Shown: positions 1-13,880, numbered from the stretch's first letter. The stretch is DNA of 64,000 nt from Struthio camelus (GCF_040807025.1 NC_090953.1:681501-745500), one strand, 5' to 3'. The notes: a model not told the origin generated them from the sequence alone. Program-made: numbers and translations.

Positions 1-2093
1 ACGCTTGCTCTGCCAGCAGCAGGACAGTGTAGGTTGTGAGTCCCTCCTGCATATCCTGTTACAGACCCTCCCTTCCAGGCTGGTTGAAATGAGTGTGAAA
101 GGGGCTAGACATCATGTTTCAAGAGCGTGTCCCTTGCCAGGGCCCTTGCTGAGCCCCTGCTGGGTGCAGTTGTGGACAGTGCAGGAGACATCCCTGAATC
201 CAGGAGTCTGGAGGGGATGTCAATGTTAAAAGGGAAGGTATTAGAAGCGAGAGCCCCTGGAGAGCCTTGCATCAGCAGTATGCCACTGATGTGAGGTATC
301 CTGTGCCCTCTGCGTGCTCCACCTTAGTAGTACCAGGAGCTCTGACAAAGTGCTTAGCCATGAGAGGCTGTTGGGTGCTTTCCTCTACTGCCAGAAGGTC
401 CAGCCTTCTAAACCTTCCAGATGCATTTACATGTCTATAACAGCTTCCTGGGAGTGATTGAGAAACTGTTCTCTTGTGAGCTCAGACAGGGGAGGGTGTT
501 GCTTGACATGTGTTAGCTGATACATAACTCAAAACTTGTCTGCAGGGAAACGCTGGGGAAAGTCTGAATAAACTTATTAAAAAGTGAATTTTTAAAAATT
601 TTATTCAATCACTATGTGGGCTTCTAAAGGGACCTCTGCTAAATCCAATTAAAGGCACATGTGAGAGTGTCTGCATAGCAGTTTAATGCAGTTTAGTTAA
701 TGTTAGAATTATGCCTTTGGTTACTTTTGATGAGTTTTGAGAGTATTCCTCTGCAGATCAGTCTCTGATTTTTTTTTTTTTTTTTTTTTTACAAGTTCCT
801 CTTTCTTCCCTTTTAAGTTTGAAGCCACACCAGCACGTGACAGAGTTAATATTTTGTCCCATTGGAGCAGGCTTTTCCTTTTGGAGTCATCTTCCACACT
901 CTTATCAAACTCTGGAAAGTAGCTCCATGGCAGTTACCATTTAAATCACCTTTTCTAGCTTTTTTTTTTTTTTCAAAGATCCTAAGCTAGAAATGAAGTT
1001 TTCCCAGCTGGGAATTGTCTGTGGAGAAGAGTTCCCAACTGTAGAGCGTTTCACGCTTGTCCTGTTCATGTGTCCTACTGTAACATATCCAACATCTCTC
1101 AGTTGTCCTTCCTGATTCCAAGAGGGCTCATGCCCTGCTCGGATCACCTGCTGTGATCATGTAGTTCCCATATTTCAACCCTTTCAAGCTGTTCTAGATG
1201 ACTGCAAGCCTGGCCCTTGTGGAAGAACACAATGACTAGCCATTGTCCCAGTCAGGGCCCTGTGACTGCAGTTTATCAGAACGTTGGCACCTGTTTTTTT
1301 CCCCCAGAACGGCCAAGTTCCGTGTTTCAGTGTGCTTTACCCTGTGCCAGGCTCTTTGGACTTGGGTTCAAACCACATCCTTGAAATTGGAGGTTCCGGT
1401 TGCCCTGGGTAGTACCAGGAACAACTGAAGACAATAGCAACTGGGTAGAAGTAACAGTTCAGAGGAAGCGTGACCCACTGCTGGAGGAGGAGCCCTCCGA
1501 GTTTGCTGGTATTACACCAGCTGTGCAGTCCGTTCACAGCAGGCTCAGCCAGGGCCAGGCTTATGTTCCAGCCACATGCCTCTTGCCAAGACAAACTTTC
1601 TCCTAGGGTCTGGAGCTGATGTGGGCTTTTTGATTTGGTTTCTGTGGTTTAGTGCGGGCTGGCACTAAGAGCGTGTCTGGTCGTCCCAGCACTATTGGGC
1701 AGTGCCTGTGCGGAAAGAGGCCTCCTTGTTTGGCTGCTCGCTGCGCGTATCCTGCTCGCAGCTCTGCCTAACCCCCTCAGCCTGCTCTGTGCACACCCCC
1801 AATCCTCCACACCACCCCTGGATGCTGCTCCTTTCCTGGAGCCAGGGTCCTGACCAGCTTCCTGGGGCTGAGCCTATGTGTGGTTGCCCTGGGAATAGGC
1901 ACTTCACTAGCACTGAAAGTAGGTGGGGTTTTGAAGAGGAATTTGTTCCTGTTCAGGGTAAAAGCCTGGGATGCAGTGAGCGATCTGACAGTTTTTGGCC
2001 AGGGCTGTAGCCTTTTGCATGTGCAAGCACTGGTGCTGTGTGCGGGAAATGTCTTGCTTGTTCTGTCCTGACCTTCCTTTCCTCCTGTCTCAG
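1..2093 (+). other. AP3S2 intron (partial)
   Basis: No coding sequence was found here. The segment lies upstream of the exon at 2094 and ends in a pyrimidine-rich acceptor (cag at 2091-2093). It contains a T run of about 22 nt at 769-790 and a shorter one at 961-973. The ORFs here show no resemblance to AP3S2. Confidence 0.7.
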
Positions 2094-5000
2094 GTGTTTG
2101 TGGAGACACTGGACAAGTGCTTTGAGAATGTCTGTGAGTTGGACCTCATCTTTCACATGGACAAGGTGGGTTCTAGGCTTCTGCGCGCTCCTCTAGGCCA
2201 CCACCTTTTGTTTCATCCCGGCATCTTGCTGCTTTTGAGCTCTGCCTTCTCTAGCACGTACATTCCTGAGCCCAGAAGCAGGCTTCGCTCCAAGCTCTTG
2301 AGCGTTTCAGGAGAGCCTATAGCTAGGTTCTTCCCTGAGGGAGATCAAAATTCTGACTGGGAAGATTATCAGTATGTGTTCTTTATAAGCTGCTCGTGCC
2401 ATGTCCTCCTGGTAAACGATCCGAGTTGCTTGGCTGCGTTCTGAGTCCTCCGTGTGTAAGCTGGCTTTAGGTTCAAAGCACTTGCCCCAGTTCCCTGCTG
2501 CGTTGCTGTTGTGGTGCTGTGATCTCTGCTACAACAAAGCAATCGGTTTGTGGATATGGGTTGGTTCTGATAACTGCCCTAGACGTGCTGGGTGTTCACG
2601 TGTTCATGTGACAGGGATCCATGCTGAGGCTTCACTCTCCACCTCTTGCACAGTGGTCAGCACTGATGGAATTAAACAGGATCTGATTTTGTATATAGGC
2701 ATTTTACCTCTTCTTACTGCGCTGTAGGACACTATTTGGAGTCTTGTTAACATTTCATTAGAGCTGGAGAAAACAAGGGAAAAAACAATGGGAGTATTTG
2801 GAATACAAAGTGTTTGGTAAACTTTCATTTGAGCCACAACCTTTAATGCTTCCTCTTTAGCTGGTCAGAGTTTCTGGGTGGGAACCTATTCTCTTTGATC
2901 ATCTTCTAGATGCAACTGAAGATAGCAGGGATTATCCTTAGGGATAGGAGAGAGTTAGCTGATGTGTCCTGGGCTTGTGTTACTGCTGATAAAAGTTGTT
3001 CCTGCTTTGCTGAAGACAAAACATAACAACAAAGAGGAGGAGTGAAAAGATCAGTAAAGCTGTAAAACGTTCCCTTTCTGTTGGTGGTTCTTATTTATAA
3101 ATTCTCTGGCAGAGAAATAGAGTTAGCAGATATTCTTAGAAGATGCTCTGGAGCAGCTGAATGTGCTAACAACTGGTTAAGATTTTGACTTTATAGTTTG
3201 CTTGGTTGTAAACTTGCAGAAGGTTTACAAGGTTGATTGTGTTGTCAGCAAAAAACACTCTTTATCAAAGCAAACAAAAGGAGAGGGAGACGAGAGAGGA
3301 AATCGGTGAGGAGTACCTGAGGGAGAAGTGATGCAGCAACCCAAATCTTCTGTGGCAGTGTCTGGAGGAGGATACACTCTCATTTACTCAATTTGCGGAG
3401 TGACCCAGACCTGGCAGCTTTACAGTGATTCCGCAGTCCACAGGCAGAAGAGGTTGTTCCTATTGCTTGTGCATTTTGCTAGCATTAGCATGAACTGTCC
3501 TTCCTCTAAACTTTCTTGACAAGCTAAGGATTCAAAGGAGACAGAAATCAGGAAGAATTTCTTACAGGGGAAATACTAGGCTCAGTCAGCCCCAAGGCTC
3601 TCATACTAGTTAGGTTTGTTTATTTCCGGTTCTGTGTTCCTTTTGTTTCCCAGCCTTGACTTCAGTCCTTGGCCGCTATCAGTTGGTCCTCCTGTTTGGA
3701 CTTAATCTATCTTTCTATATTTAGCATTTGCTTGATTCCCGGATGTGTTTCTGCTGACTGCCAGTGGTTCCAGCTGCTAGGTTACAGGCTTGCACTGTTG
3801 GGAGCGCTGAGAATATGCAGGTACATTGTGCTGGTTTCCATGTCTTGCCCCTCTGATGTCCGGACAGAACGCCTCTCACAGGCCCCCTGCCTCCAGACTT
3901 CAGTTTGTCAAAGGCTGTGCAGGAAAGGTTGGGCATGGCGCTACCTTCCGCTCTGACTGATTGATTACAAAGTTTGTGAGTTCCTGACTAGAACAGGGGA
4001 GAAAGTAAACCAACGTCCACTGGAAAATGCTCACTGGTTGAGCTGAGCCTTTGGCTGTTAATATCTCAAGCCCAGCAGGTTCCGGCTAGGATTTGGGTGC
4101 AGCCTTGCCTGGACCCTGTGAGGCGGCAGCATGAAATCCATGAAATGAGAGCTTCTGCAGGTTTCTGGTCCCTGGTCTTGCAGCAGGCAGCTGAATGGGG
4201 CTGTCGAGTTTGTGGTTCACAGGCAGCCAGTGGCACAGGTACTCTTATGCTGTCAGCTTTGGAAGCAGGAACCATGAAGCTGCAGGGATCCTTCTTTCAC
4301 AAGGAGAGGCTGGAGCTGTGGAAGTCGTGGAGAGACTCAGAACAGGCTGCATGATGGCATGGTCCTGTTGTACAGACCCTAGTTGTGCTTCATGCCTTGG
4401 ATGAGAACGTGAGTTTTGCTAAGCAGCTGCAAGGTCCCAGAAAGGACACGTTTTGTTCAGGAAGCGCTGTGTTTCGTTTCTGAAAACAAAGCTTTCTTGG
4501 AATTTCTGCCCTGTTGGTTTTGGTCCAATTTGGACTGAAGCCAGATCTTGAAGGAACAACATTTCCTGCAGCCCAGATGCTCTCCTGTTGCGGAGAGCTG
4601 CTAGTATCGTCTTGTGGCGTGTTTGCAGGGCTGGACGTTGGTGGACACTGGTGCTGTGGGAGAGCAATTACTGTGCTGTGGTGCTTGGAGGCAATCGGGT
4701 TATTATGGCTGACCCAGAAAGGGAATGTATGGCAACTGGCTTTCCCTGTGCAGCACTGTTGAAAGACTGATCACAGCACACCTTGATGCTCCTGGCACTG
4801 TCAGGGCAGGGCAAGACCCGTGGAGAAGCATTACCGGGGCATCGGGCTTATAGCTGGGCAAAGCTGGATTTTCTCCTTCTGGTAGGTTCTCTAGCGTGGT
4901 TTATTTTTCACAGCGTTGCCCTGCAAGTATTTGCCTCACCATGTTTGCAAGTGCAATCAACCCTCATGAAACCATAAAACAAGATAATAACTTAACCATC

Positions 5001-7302
5001 TTTCAGTAATAGCCTATTTCACGGAAGTAAGCAGAGACCCATAAATTCATTATCTGTGCTGGGTTGCTGTTGGAGACTGCTGACTTAGCAAGGAAGTCTG
5101 TACTGTGCTGGATGGTGTAACTGAAGGTGTGTCACAGCAGCACAGCATGGCCCAGCCCACCTGTGATCCTGTATTCTTTTTTCTGGGGTTGCCAGCCAAG
5201 ACAGGCCTTGTCTAATGCTGTGGTTGCAGTGTATTGCTGGTTCCCTTTCTGGCTGGGGCTGGCAGGAGGTAGCAGCTCTCTCCTTTGGGACAACTCTGTT
5301 TCATCCTTGGCCCCTGGAGCAGGAAGGAGACTCTCTTAACAGTTGTGTCCTTTCCCTGTGTGTGTGTGTGTGTGTGTGTGTGCACGCGCGTATCACAGTC
5401 CTAGCTATTCTAAGCGAAAGTAACAAAATCAGGCACTTTGTCTCTGGCCTGGCTTTGGAGATAGAAGAAGGAGAGGGAAAGGAGGATAGGTAGAAGGTGT
5501 GAGAAAAAGTATGCTGACTGGTGGCACCAGGGAGGCTCTCAGATCACTGCTGCTCTGTGAAGTGTCCAGATCCCAGTGCCTTGAGGCCACTGTTCTCATG
5601 TGCGCTTTCTAGTTGTTCCCTGGGATGAACTGTGCCCTTGTCCTAGAGAGGTCTTCTGCTGCAGAGAGGGATCAAACTTCAGTGCCGCCATCAGGGATAT
5701 TGCAACCAGGGTGTGTCAGTGGGACAGGGCCAGACCTGGCCTCCCTTGGGGCTGTTTTGCATAATGGTCTGATGGGCAACATTTACTCCAGTCTCTTTGG
5801 TCATTCTTCTCTAAAGCAGAAGTACAAGCAGTATATCTGGCTTCCTGGACTGTCACTGAGGGTCCAGGGCAAGGGTCAGATAGGCAGCCAGCTGCCAGAG
5901 CTGTGTTTGCTGCGCTTTCTGGCTGAGATGAGTAAGGGGCTGGATATGCATGTCTCCGGGAAACATCAGCCCCCAGCACTGCTTCCACACTTGAGTAAGT
6001 GGGCTAATTCACCTTGCAGTGGGTGCCGAAACCCAAGATGTCTGGTCTTCCTGGCCAGCAAGTCATTCAGTCTGGCCAAGGCGCAGTGCCTCGGCAGAGA
6101 TGGGGTCTCTGGCCAGCGCTCCACACTGCAGTGCCCGCTGCTTTGTCCTGAATCTGGTTGTCCCAAAGGTTTTCATCCCTGCCAGCCTGCAGGGGCTGCG
6201 GCCCCTGCAATTTCCAGCATGCCCATGAACCTGGACTGGGTTCACGGTCTTCCCTTGCCTCGTAGGTTCACTACATCCTGCAGGAGGTGGTGATAGGTGG
6301 CATGGTGCTGGAGACCAACATGAATGAGATCGTGGCACAGGCAGAGGCCCAGAGCAAGCTGGAGAAGGCAGAGGTGAGTGGTAATGCCGTGGCTCTCCCT
6401 GGTGTGACCTGCAGGGGAGGACAGCATGGGGGTTTGGGAGGATTTGGTGCGATGTGCTGGGGTATGCAGTGCCGGTTGACCGGAGGGGCAAAATGTTCCC
6501 TGGGACGTCCGTGGTGCATAGGTCTGATGTGCTCCAGACTGACGAGGAGGGGCAGGGTGTGTGGTCTGGAGTGTGTGGGGGAGAGGAGCTTGTGTATATG
6601 GGTTGTTCCCAGCATGCCTGGGTTCTGCCCTTGCGAGCCCTGAAGAGAGCGTTCAGGGCATCCCTCATTCGGCTGCACACCTTGCTTCAGGTGTATAGGG
6701 AGCAGTCAGAGTGTGGAAATCACTGTTTCCATCAAGATTAGTGAAGTGAGGTAGTGAAAAGTGTTTATTGCCCCTGTTTGCAGGGCATTGTGAGGAGGCA
6801 GTTGTGCGCTGATAGCAGGAGAGGGAAGTGCTTGGATGTCCTTGCCTCTCCCAGTAGTATGCTATTAACACAGTTGGGACTATTGATCAGGCAGGCGGTG
6901 GAAATGCAGGCTCCTCTGCTGAAGTAGGGGTGCCTGGCTGGCTGCTGGGGTTGAGCTGGGCCTGGCTGCATGCTGGGGATGTGGCCAGGCCCTGGGCGCT
7001 TGCGAGCGGCAGCGCAGTGCTGGGAGAGCTGGAGACTCGGACTGGGAATGCTCCCTTGGCAAAGCACAAGGCTGAGCCGGAGGATCAGCCTGGAGCCTTC
7101 TAAGCCCTGGGAGTCTTTGGAGCTTACAAAGGGCTGGCAATCACGGTGTTCCCCTCTCTGCTCTCCTCACCAGGGAGGCCTCTCGGCAGCTCCTTCCCGC
7201 GCTGTCTCAGCTGTGAAGAACATCAACCTGCCAGAGATCCCTCGCAACATTAACATCGGAGACATCAACATCAAAGTGCCCAACCTGTCACAGTTTGTGT
7301 GA
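2094..7302 (+). CDS. AP3S2: AP3S2, adaptor complex AP-3 sigma-2 subunit (3' part)
   Basis: This is the C-terminal 102 residues of the small sigma subunit of AP-3, which sorts cargo into vesicles bound for lysosomes and related organelles. Coding exons are 2094-2165 (24 codons, VFVETLDK...FHMDK), 6266-6373 (36 codons, VHYILQEVV...LEKAE) and 7174-7302 (42 codons plus stop, ending NLSQFV). All are flanked by AG and GT and all are in phase 0. The protein matches human AP3S2 rather than its paralogue AP3S1: it has FHMDK, VHYILQEVV, GGLSAAP and the NLSQFV end, where AP3S1 has FHVDK, VHNILAEMV and NLPSFK. The exons encoding the N-terminal half (including the usual YFVFCVDSSESELG segment) are not in 1-2093, so they lie upstream of the window. 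The reading frames are intact. Confidence 0.95.
2166..6265 (+). other. AP3S2 intron
   Basis: This 4.1-kb intron starts with gtgggt and ends at cgtag. It holds a (TG)13 microsatellite at 5357-5382 followed by a CG-alternating stretch. I see no exon, RNA gene or recognisable transposon. Confidence 0.75.
6374..7173 (+). other. AP3S2 last intron
   Basis: An 800-bp intron between the last two AP3S2 coding exons, starting gtgagt and ending ccag. Nothing else was recognised in it. Confidence 0.8.
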
Positions 7303-8012
7303 GCATCCCTAGGCAGGCCAGGCGAGGAGGACTGTCCATGAACACGGGCTGTAGCCTGGCTGGCTCTCCAGCTGAGAGGACCTGATCTCAGCTGGACTCT
7401 CTTTGCCTGTTCTGGATGTGCCCCCCTCCCTGTCTCAGGCCCTGGCCTTGGCCGTGCAGCACGTGGAGGGCCAGGTATGCTGCCAGGGTGCGTGAACTGC
7501 CTGGCAGAACAGAGAGCTCTGGTGGGGTGTGGGGCCCAATAAGTGTGGGGTAGTGTTGCTTGCTGTCTGTCTGTCACCTTGGGCCCTGAGCTGAGCTGTG
7601 CTCCCTGGTGTCCCTAGCAATAAGGGTGGCCTTTCTTCCCCTCCCTCCCTCCCTCCCTCCCTCCCGGGTGGATGTGCAGCCTCTCCTCTAGCTGGGGCGG
7701 GAAAAGCCAGGACCTGGAATTTCTAGTTTTAAAAATGGATCTATCCCTGGTGGCTTCTGGAGGAGCCCTGGGTTGTCCCTCTCCTCCGTCCCCCCGGGCT
7801 GTGTTGTTCTGACTGCTCTGGCATCCCTGTGCCCCCGCTACTCCTACTTACTGGGTATGGACCCTCTGTCATGAGATGAGTAGGGGTTTGGTCACCTGTG
7901 CTCCTGCTGGGCTGCTTGGTCTGGGCGAAGGGATAGCATCTGCGGTATAGGCAGACATTGGCGGTGAGGGGGGAAGACGGAGTCCTAATAAACCACTATG
8001 AAAATCTGCATC
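7303..8012 (+). other. AP3S2: AP3S2 3' UTR with poly(A) signal
   Basis: Untranslated sequence follows the TGA at 7300-7302. A canonical AATAAA lies at 7987-7992 and cleavage is expected 10-25 nt later. A (CCCT)n tract lies at about 7636-7665 within the UTR. The end point is inferred from the signal only. Confidence 0.6.
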
Positions 8013-11000
8013 TGCGTGGGTGCTGCTGGCCCGGGGGCTGTGGAGGAGCGGTGCTGTGGGGCGGCCTGGCAGGGGGAGCGTGGGCAGAGGGCCTCCGTGC
8101 AGCTCCTGCTGGGGCTGCCGCTGCCCAGGGCGGCTTCTCGGCAGGGGGAGCTGGTGCCCAGGCTGCCGTGCTGCAGGGCTGCCAGGCTCTGGGTGCCAAG
8201 TGCACGCAGTGTAGCCTGCAGATGGGCTGGGCTTTCCTGCTCTGTGGCCTCCTGGTGCGGGCTTCGAGGGCAGGCTTGCCCGGCACCCCGGAGGCTGCGG
8301 TGCTGCCACGGGGGGAGAGCAGGAGCACCAGGAGGGCGCTCCCGGAGCCCCCACCAGCGGGACGGCCGCTGCGACGCGTGTGATGGCGCTGCTTTCTCCC
8401 CTCGCTGTCAGGGCGTTGCTGGGACTGGGGCAGTTCACTGCTCCTGTGCTAAGGGCGAGCTGGGTGGTGAGGCCACTGGCCCCTTTGTCCTCCTGGGAGG
8501 TTGTGGGCGATGGGGTCAGCTCCGCCTGCCCCTGCCTGGCACCCCGAGCGTGTGGCACCCGCAGGTCGCCTTGCTGAGATCCTGCCCTGCTCTCTGGAGC
8601 AGGCAGGGGGAGCAGGACAGCCCTGCTCGGAGGCTGCGCCGCAGCAGTGGCCATCTGCCTTTAGAGGTGGCCTGGCAGGGCTCTGGCCACCTATCTGTGA
8701 CCTGATGCCCGCTGCCCTCCCCGCCAGCTCTCCGGCCTTGCTGTGCCGCAGAGCCTCCCCAGTCGGCTGTGAGGCCACGTAGCTGTGGAGCCTGCTTTGG
8801 CTGTTGCAGAAACGGCGGTGCTCGTCTCCATCCAGCCCCTTCTCTTGCCCAACGCCAGCCGCTGGGAAGCTCTGGGAAGCTCTGCCTGGTAGGAAGCGCT
8901 GCTCGCAGGGAGCAGGACGTCGCCGGGCACGCGGGAGGCTGCGGCACCCGGCTCGGCCGGGGCCAGGGCTGGCGCGCGGCCCTGCGGCCCGCTGGGAGCT
9001 CTCCCTGCGGTCTGCGTCCGGGCTGGCTTCGGGGAGGTGGCCCCAGTCCGGGGGACGGGTGCGAGGGCTCGGCCGGAAGGAGGTGGCCGGCCGAGCGTGG
9101 CGTGGAGGCGTGGGCCGGACAGCGACGTCTGCCGAGCAGAGGTGCTGCTCTGCCCTGCCCCGAGCCCCCGGCTCTGGCGGGTTTGTGTCCTGTCGCGGCT
9201 CCATCTGGCCACCAACGTCCAGGGACTGGCTGCGGGAGCCTGTTCCTGTTCTCATTTCCCCTCCCCACCCCCGGCCAGCCCAGCTGCGCTCCCGTGGGCT
9301 CTGCCTCCACTTCCCTCTGGCAGGGAAACGGTGACTGTGCTTGGAAGGAATTTTCCTGTGGTCTCCTTGCCCCCCTCCGCTCCCCTCCCTGCCAGCTTAA
9401 CCCTTCCCCAGCTGGCCACCAGCCACCGCGAGCTGTTCCTGGAGGTCAAGGAGCTGGGCACGCAGTTTCTTCCTCTTCCCCGGCGGCCCTCCTCCAGCTC
9501 CCAGCGGAGGTCCGTGCGAGAGCCGGCGAGCGCCCGGCCAGGCAGGGGACGTGGGGTCTGGCTGACCCCGGGGCTTGGAGAGGAAAACTCGGGATTGCCG
9601 CAGAGCGCAGGTTGGACGTGGCGGCAGCCAAGCGGTGCCCGGTTCTCCCTCTGCTCCAGGCCACGTGGGGGTTCCCGGGGGCACCCGCTGCGCCAGGGAG
9701 GGCCGGGTCCTGTCCAGCCCCAGCGCGGCACCGTGGCGCGGCGGTCGCTGGTGCGGGACATGCCTGGCAGTGCTTGCTCTGCGGCAAGGAGGTGTTCAGG
9801 CGCTGCTGCCTCCGGTAGCCGCGTTGTCCTCGCCGTCCCTTCCCGCGTCCTGCCGGGGGCCCGGCCCAGCGGGGCCGCGGAGGCCGAGGACCGCGGGCTG
9901 CGCAGGAGCCGGTGAGTCCGTGCCTGCTGCTTCAGGCTTTTCCCTTTCCCCTCCTGCTCCCTCCTCGCTCGTGCAGAGGGGGACGCAGAAGATGGGGTCG
10001 TTCGCCCTGGGATGAGTGGGGCCAAACCTCCGGCCGCGCGGTTCCTCCCTGGGGAGGGTTGCAGCCCTGGCTGCGCTGCCCCGGGGGCGCACGAGGCAGT
10101 GCAGCCCCGTCCCTCCCGCATGAGGCCCCCGTGCCCCAGGGCGGCCGGCTCCCGCCCTGAAACGGGAGGCCCTTGTGTGCCCCGGCGGGGCGGAGGGAGG
10201 GAGGAGGCCTGGCTCCCGCGACGTGGCTGTGCGGCACGCGGCGGCCCGGTGCCAACCCTGGCACCGGTGCTGGCAGCGCTCGCGGGGCTCAGCGCCGTGC
10301 GCAGGCGCGGGAAGGGCCGGGGCTGGCCGGGTCCTGGGGCTGCCGGCCCCGTGGGGCGCCTGCGGGTGATGGGGGTGGCCGGGAGGCGCTGCGAGCAGCG
10401 GGGAAGGAGGGCTGGCTCCTCCAGGGACGTGTCTCTGCTGCATGGTCGGGGAAACGGCGGATGCAGCGCTGCGTTGGGGCTGGCTCCATCCCTGGCAGCT
10501 GGAGCTGGGGTGCCCAGCCCAGCCTGTCCCCTTCCCCGGCCGGGCTGGGTCTTGGCGCCGAGCAGGTGCTGGATTTCGTTGAGATCAGCCAGGGTTTGCT
10601 CATGGGAGTGCGTTCCCACAGCTCCAAGCCCTCACCTCCTTGGCAGCGAGGTCGAGGGACGCAGATGGATGGAGCAAAGCGTATGCCCAGCCCCACTTCA
10701 GGTACCTGCATACCGCAGACAAGAGTGTTTACCCTCTTCTCTGCCAAGCACAGGGCGAAACCAGTTCCCTATCCCTCCAACTGGGCTCTGCTGGGTAGCT
10801 TGGGCCACTTCCAGGGCGAGGAAAACCGCAGGCGCTGCTGCCTCTCATCCAGCTGCAGGGCGCCGCACCAGGCTGCGGCGAGCGGGGCGGCCACCGGCCC
10901 GTGGCGAAACCCAGCTGCACCCCGGCTGCAGCCCCGCGCCAGTGCGGGTCCCCTGAGCGGGCACGTGAGCCCGTCCCTGCCGGCACCAGGTAGGGCAGGG

Positions 11001-13880
11001 CACGGGGCTGGGGTGATGAGCGGCAGGGACACCGCCCCTGGGTGCACCGAGCCAGCTGTGCTCAGCTGGCTGGGTGCCACTGGGTGATGGCGTGACCGGT
11101 CCCCGCATCCCCTGCCCCTCCAGCGGGCTGTGTCCCCTGCTCCCCCAGGGGTGAGCAGGCTGGTGAGGGAGCAGGAACCTCGGCAGGACCCTGGGGAGGG
11201 GGCCTGAGGCCGGCTGGGCGGCTGCGGGCTGTCCCCGGCAGCAGGGCGCCGCGCTCCCCGAGGCTGCGTGCGCCTGGCGTGGCCCGCTTCCCCCAGCAAA
11301 TGCCTTCCAGATGCGGTGGCCGCGGTGGGTCCCGCCGCTCCGGGGGCCCCGGCCTTGCTGGAGGCGCTGGCCCCGTGCAGAGGGGTGCCTGCCCCGTCCC
11401 CGCTCTGGGCGCACGGGAGCCCGGCTGCAGCCGGGGGCACCTCGCGCCCTGCGCCCTGCGCTGCACGGGGGGACGGGACGTGCCCGGCCAGCCCCTCCGG
11501 GCAGGGCAGGCCAGCAGCCCAGGGGTTAAGGTGGCGAGGAGCGGTTCAGGTTACTTCCCTTGGAGCCTTAGGAGGAAACTTTCCTCCCGCTGGCTGGCCG
11601 AGCTTGCAGAGGGGAGCCAGAGAGAGCCGTGGGCAGGCAGGGCGCAGGCAGGCTGCCCCGGCGGGGATGGGGCAGGCAGGGAGCCTGGGGCCTGTCGCGC
11701 CCCGGGGCTGAGCGCACTGAGGTGAGTGGGGCTGCCGCAGCCCGGACCCACGGCGGTGTCGGGGCAGAGCCTGGGGCCAGCAGCCTGCAGGCATCGCTGG
11801 GCTGGGCTGGGGAAAGGAGGGTCTGCGTGCCTGTGCCCGGGCTGAGTGCTGCAGGGGCTGCGGGGTGCACGGGGCCACGGCGCTGGGCAGCGTGATTTAC
11901 GTGCATGAGGAGCATGGGGTGCATGCGTGCTGCAGGGGCTGCGGGGCGTGCACGGGGCCACGGCGCTGGGCAGCGTGATTTACGTGCATGAGGTGTATGG
12001 GGTGCATGCGTGCTGCAGGGGCTGCGGGGCGTGCACAGGGGCCGCGGTGCTGGGCAGCGTGATTTACGTGCATGAGGAGCATGGGGTGCATGCGTGCTGC
12101 AGGGGCTGCGGGGTGTGCATTACAGTATGGAGCATATGTGTACTTTAGGAGGGCTACAGCGTGTGTGTGAGAGAGGTTATGGGGTGTGCAGGGCTGGGGC
12201 CTCAAGGAACCTCTGTGTGCGCGTGACCCAGTCTCTTCTGAGCGCCAGGTATTTGCACGTGGCCATGGAAATGGGACACGAGGTGCAGTGAGTGCCTGCT
12301 ATCTGCAAGGAATTGCATTGGGCAGAGGTTTTGGGGATGTGCCCTCACCCGAGCCGGGGTGAGCACTGGCGCACCGTGCCGCAGGGTGCCTCTGCGAGGA
12401 GCTGGGGTGCGGCATGCCCATCGGTGCAAGCTGGAGGGTGTTTGGGGGTCCCCGGGCACCGTCCCCGCTGGCTGTGGCCCCCGTCTCCTGGGGGGCTGCA
12501 CTAGAAGCAGACCCTGGCCAGAGCGTGTCCTGCAGCCCCAGGGCCTGCGCAGAGCCGCGGCTGGGCCGGGCGGTGGAAAGGTCTGACTCCGCAGGGCCGG
12601 GGATGCTGCACGGCACGGGGGTCGGGACGGCTCCCCATGCCCTCTGCAGCCACCAGCGACACCGGCAGCTGTGTCTGGGCGCTCTTGGGACGCTCGGGGA
12701 CGGGGCTGAGTTCCCTGAGGATGTTTCTTATCCATTTCCTATGTTCTTCCCAAGCCCAAGCGCTCCTGCTCCCGGCAGGGCAAGTCCTGCTGATGTCACA
12801 GCGCTGGAGAGATCAGATCTTGGGAAAAGGCACTTTCTGTTCCCGGGGCAGGATGGATCGCGCTTCCTCTCCCCGGGCCCTGCACGGGACTTTGTGCCTT
12901 CGCGCCTCTCTCCCTGGCGGAGCTCCCGGGCAGACCCGCGTGGCAGGCCAGCTCCCGCGCCCGGCGGGAGGGCGGCTCCGGCTGCTTTCCCTGGCAAAGG
13001 CACAGCTCTCCCTGCCCTCGCACGTGGCGCACCAGGCGCCCCTGCCCTGCGCACCAGTGCATCGGGCCCCGGGAGGTTTGCTCAGCTCCCAGCCGGAGCC
13101 TGGGGTCCCGGTGCTGTGGGGTGCAGGCGAGGCTGTGCCGGCCCGCGGGACGCCCGCTGGCTCCCGGCTGTGAGCCGGCCGCCGGGAGCCCGGAGCTCGC
13201 CCTGGCCTGCCGTGGCCACGGCTCTCGCACGGGCTGAGCGCTGCCCACGGTGCCCGAGGCTGCTCGGGACCCTGCGGTGGGAGCACCAGGCACCGGGCAC
13301 ACACTATCTTGAGATGAGTTCATGGGACCTGGAGTTTGGACTCCTCTGGTACAACATAAATCTGGTAATACGATCTTGGACTTTGTGAGCACAGTGGGCA
13401 GGGCAGTTTCGCCCCAGCGCGGCCCCAGGCTTCCACCCTCCTGCCTCGGCGGGACCCCCGGGCGCGGGCTGCGCTGCGCCCTCCTGCTCGCCCCCAGCCC
13501 CGCGAGACCCGGCGAGCTCTGCCGAGCCGTGGGCAAGCAGGGAGCGCCGAGTCCAGCCTTAAGGAAACCCCGGTCTGGGCTGGGGTACCGGGGCCGTCCT
13601 CCTCGCCCTGCAGAGAGCCGGGGTCGTGGCCACCAGCTGTGACACCGCTCTGCTCTTCCCTTCGCAGGGCCAGGCAGGCGCCCAGGAGGGAGCCCAGGCG
13701 TCCTGGCCTGCAGCCCGCGCCCGTTCCCACACTGCCTGTCCCTGTTGGTGCGGTCCCGAGCTGCTGGCTTCGCCCCAGCTGCAGCAACACTGCACTTCAC
13801 ATTACCACTGCGGCACAGCAGGGAGGCAGGTGCACAGAGAGCGTGTCCCCGGGGGCTGTCACCCCCCTGGGCCTCATGGC
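8013..13880. other. AP3S2-ANPEP intergenic region
   Basis: GC- and CpG-rich DNA in which every frame stays open for long stretches because stop codons are scarce. None of the long frames (for example 9252-10619 minus or 8769-9818 plus) resembles a known protein, and they overlap on both strands. A minisatellite lies at 11846-12125. Alternative upstream promoters or non-coding first exons of ANPEP could lie here, as in mammals, but I cannot point to one. Confidence 0.5.
11846..12125. repeat. Minisatellite, about 83-bp unit, 3.4 copies
   Basis: Units begin with gtgctgcagg at 11846, 11927, 12010 and 12094, giving periods of 81, 83 and 84 bp. Each carries the phrase gcagcgtgatttacgtgcat. The last copy is partial. 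It lies about 1.9 kb upstream of the ANPEP start codon. Confidence 0.9.
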
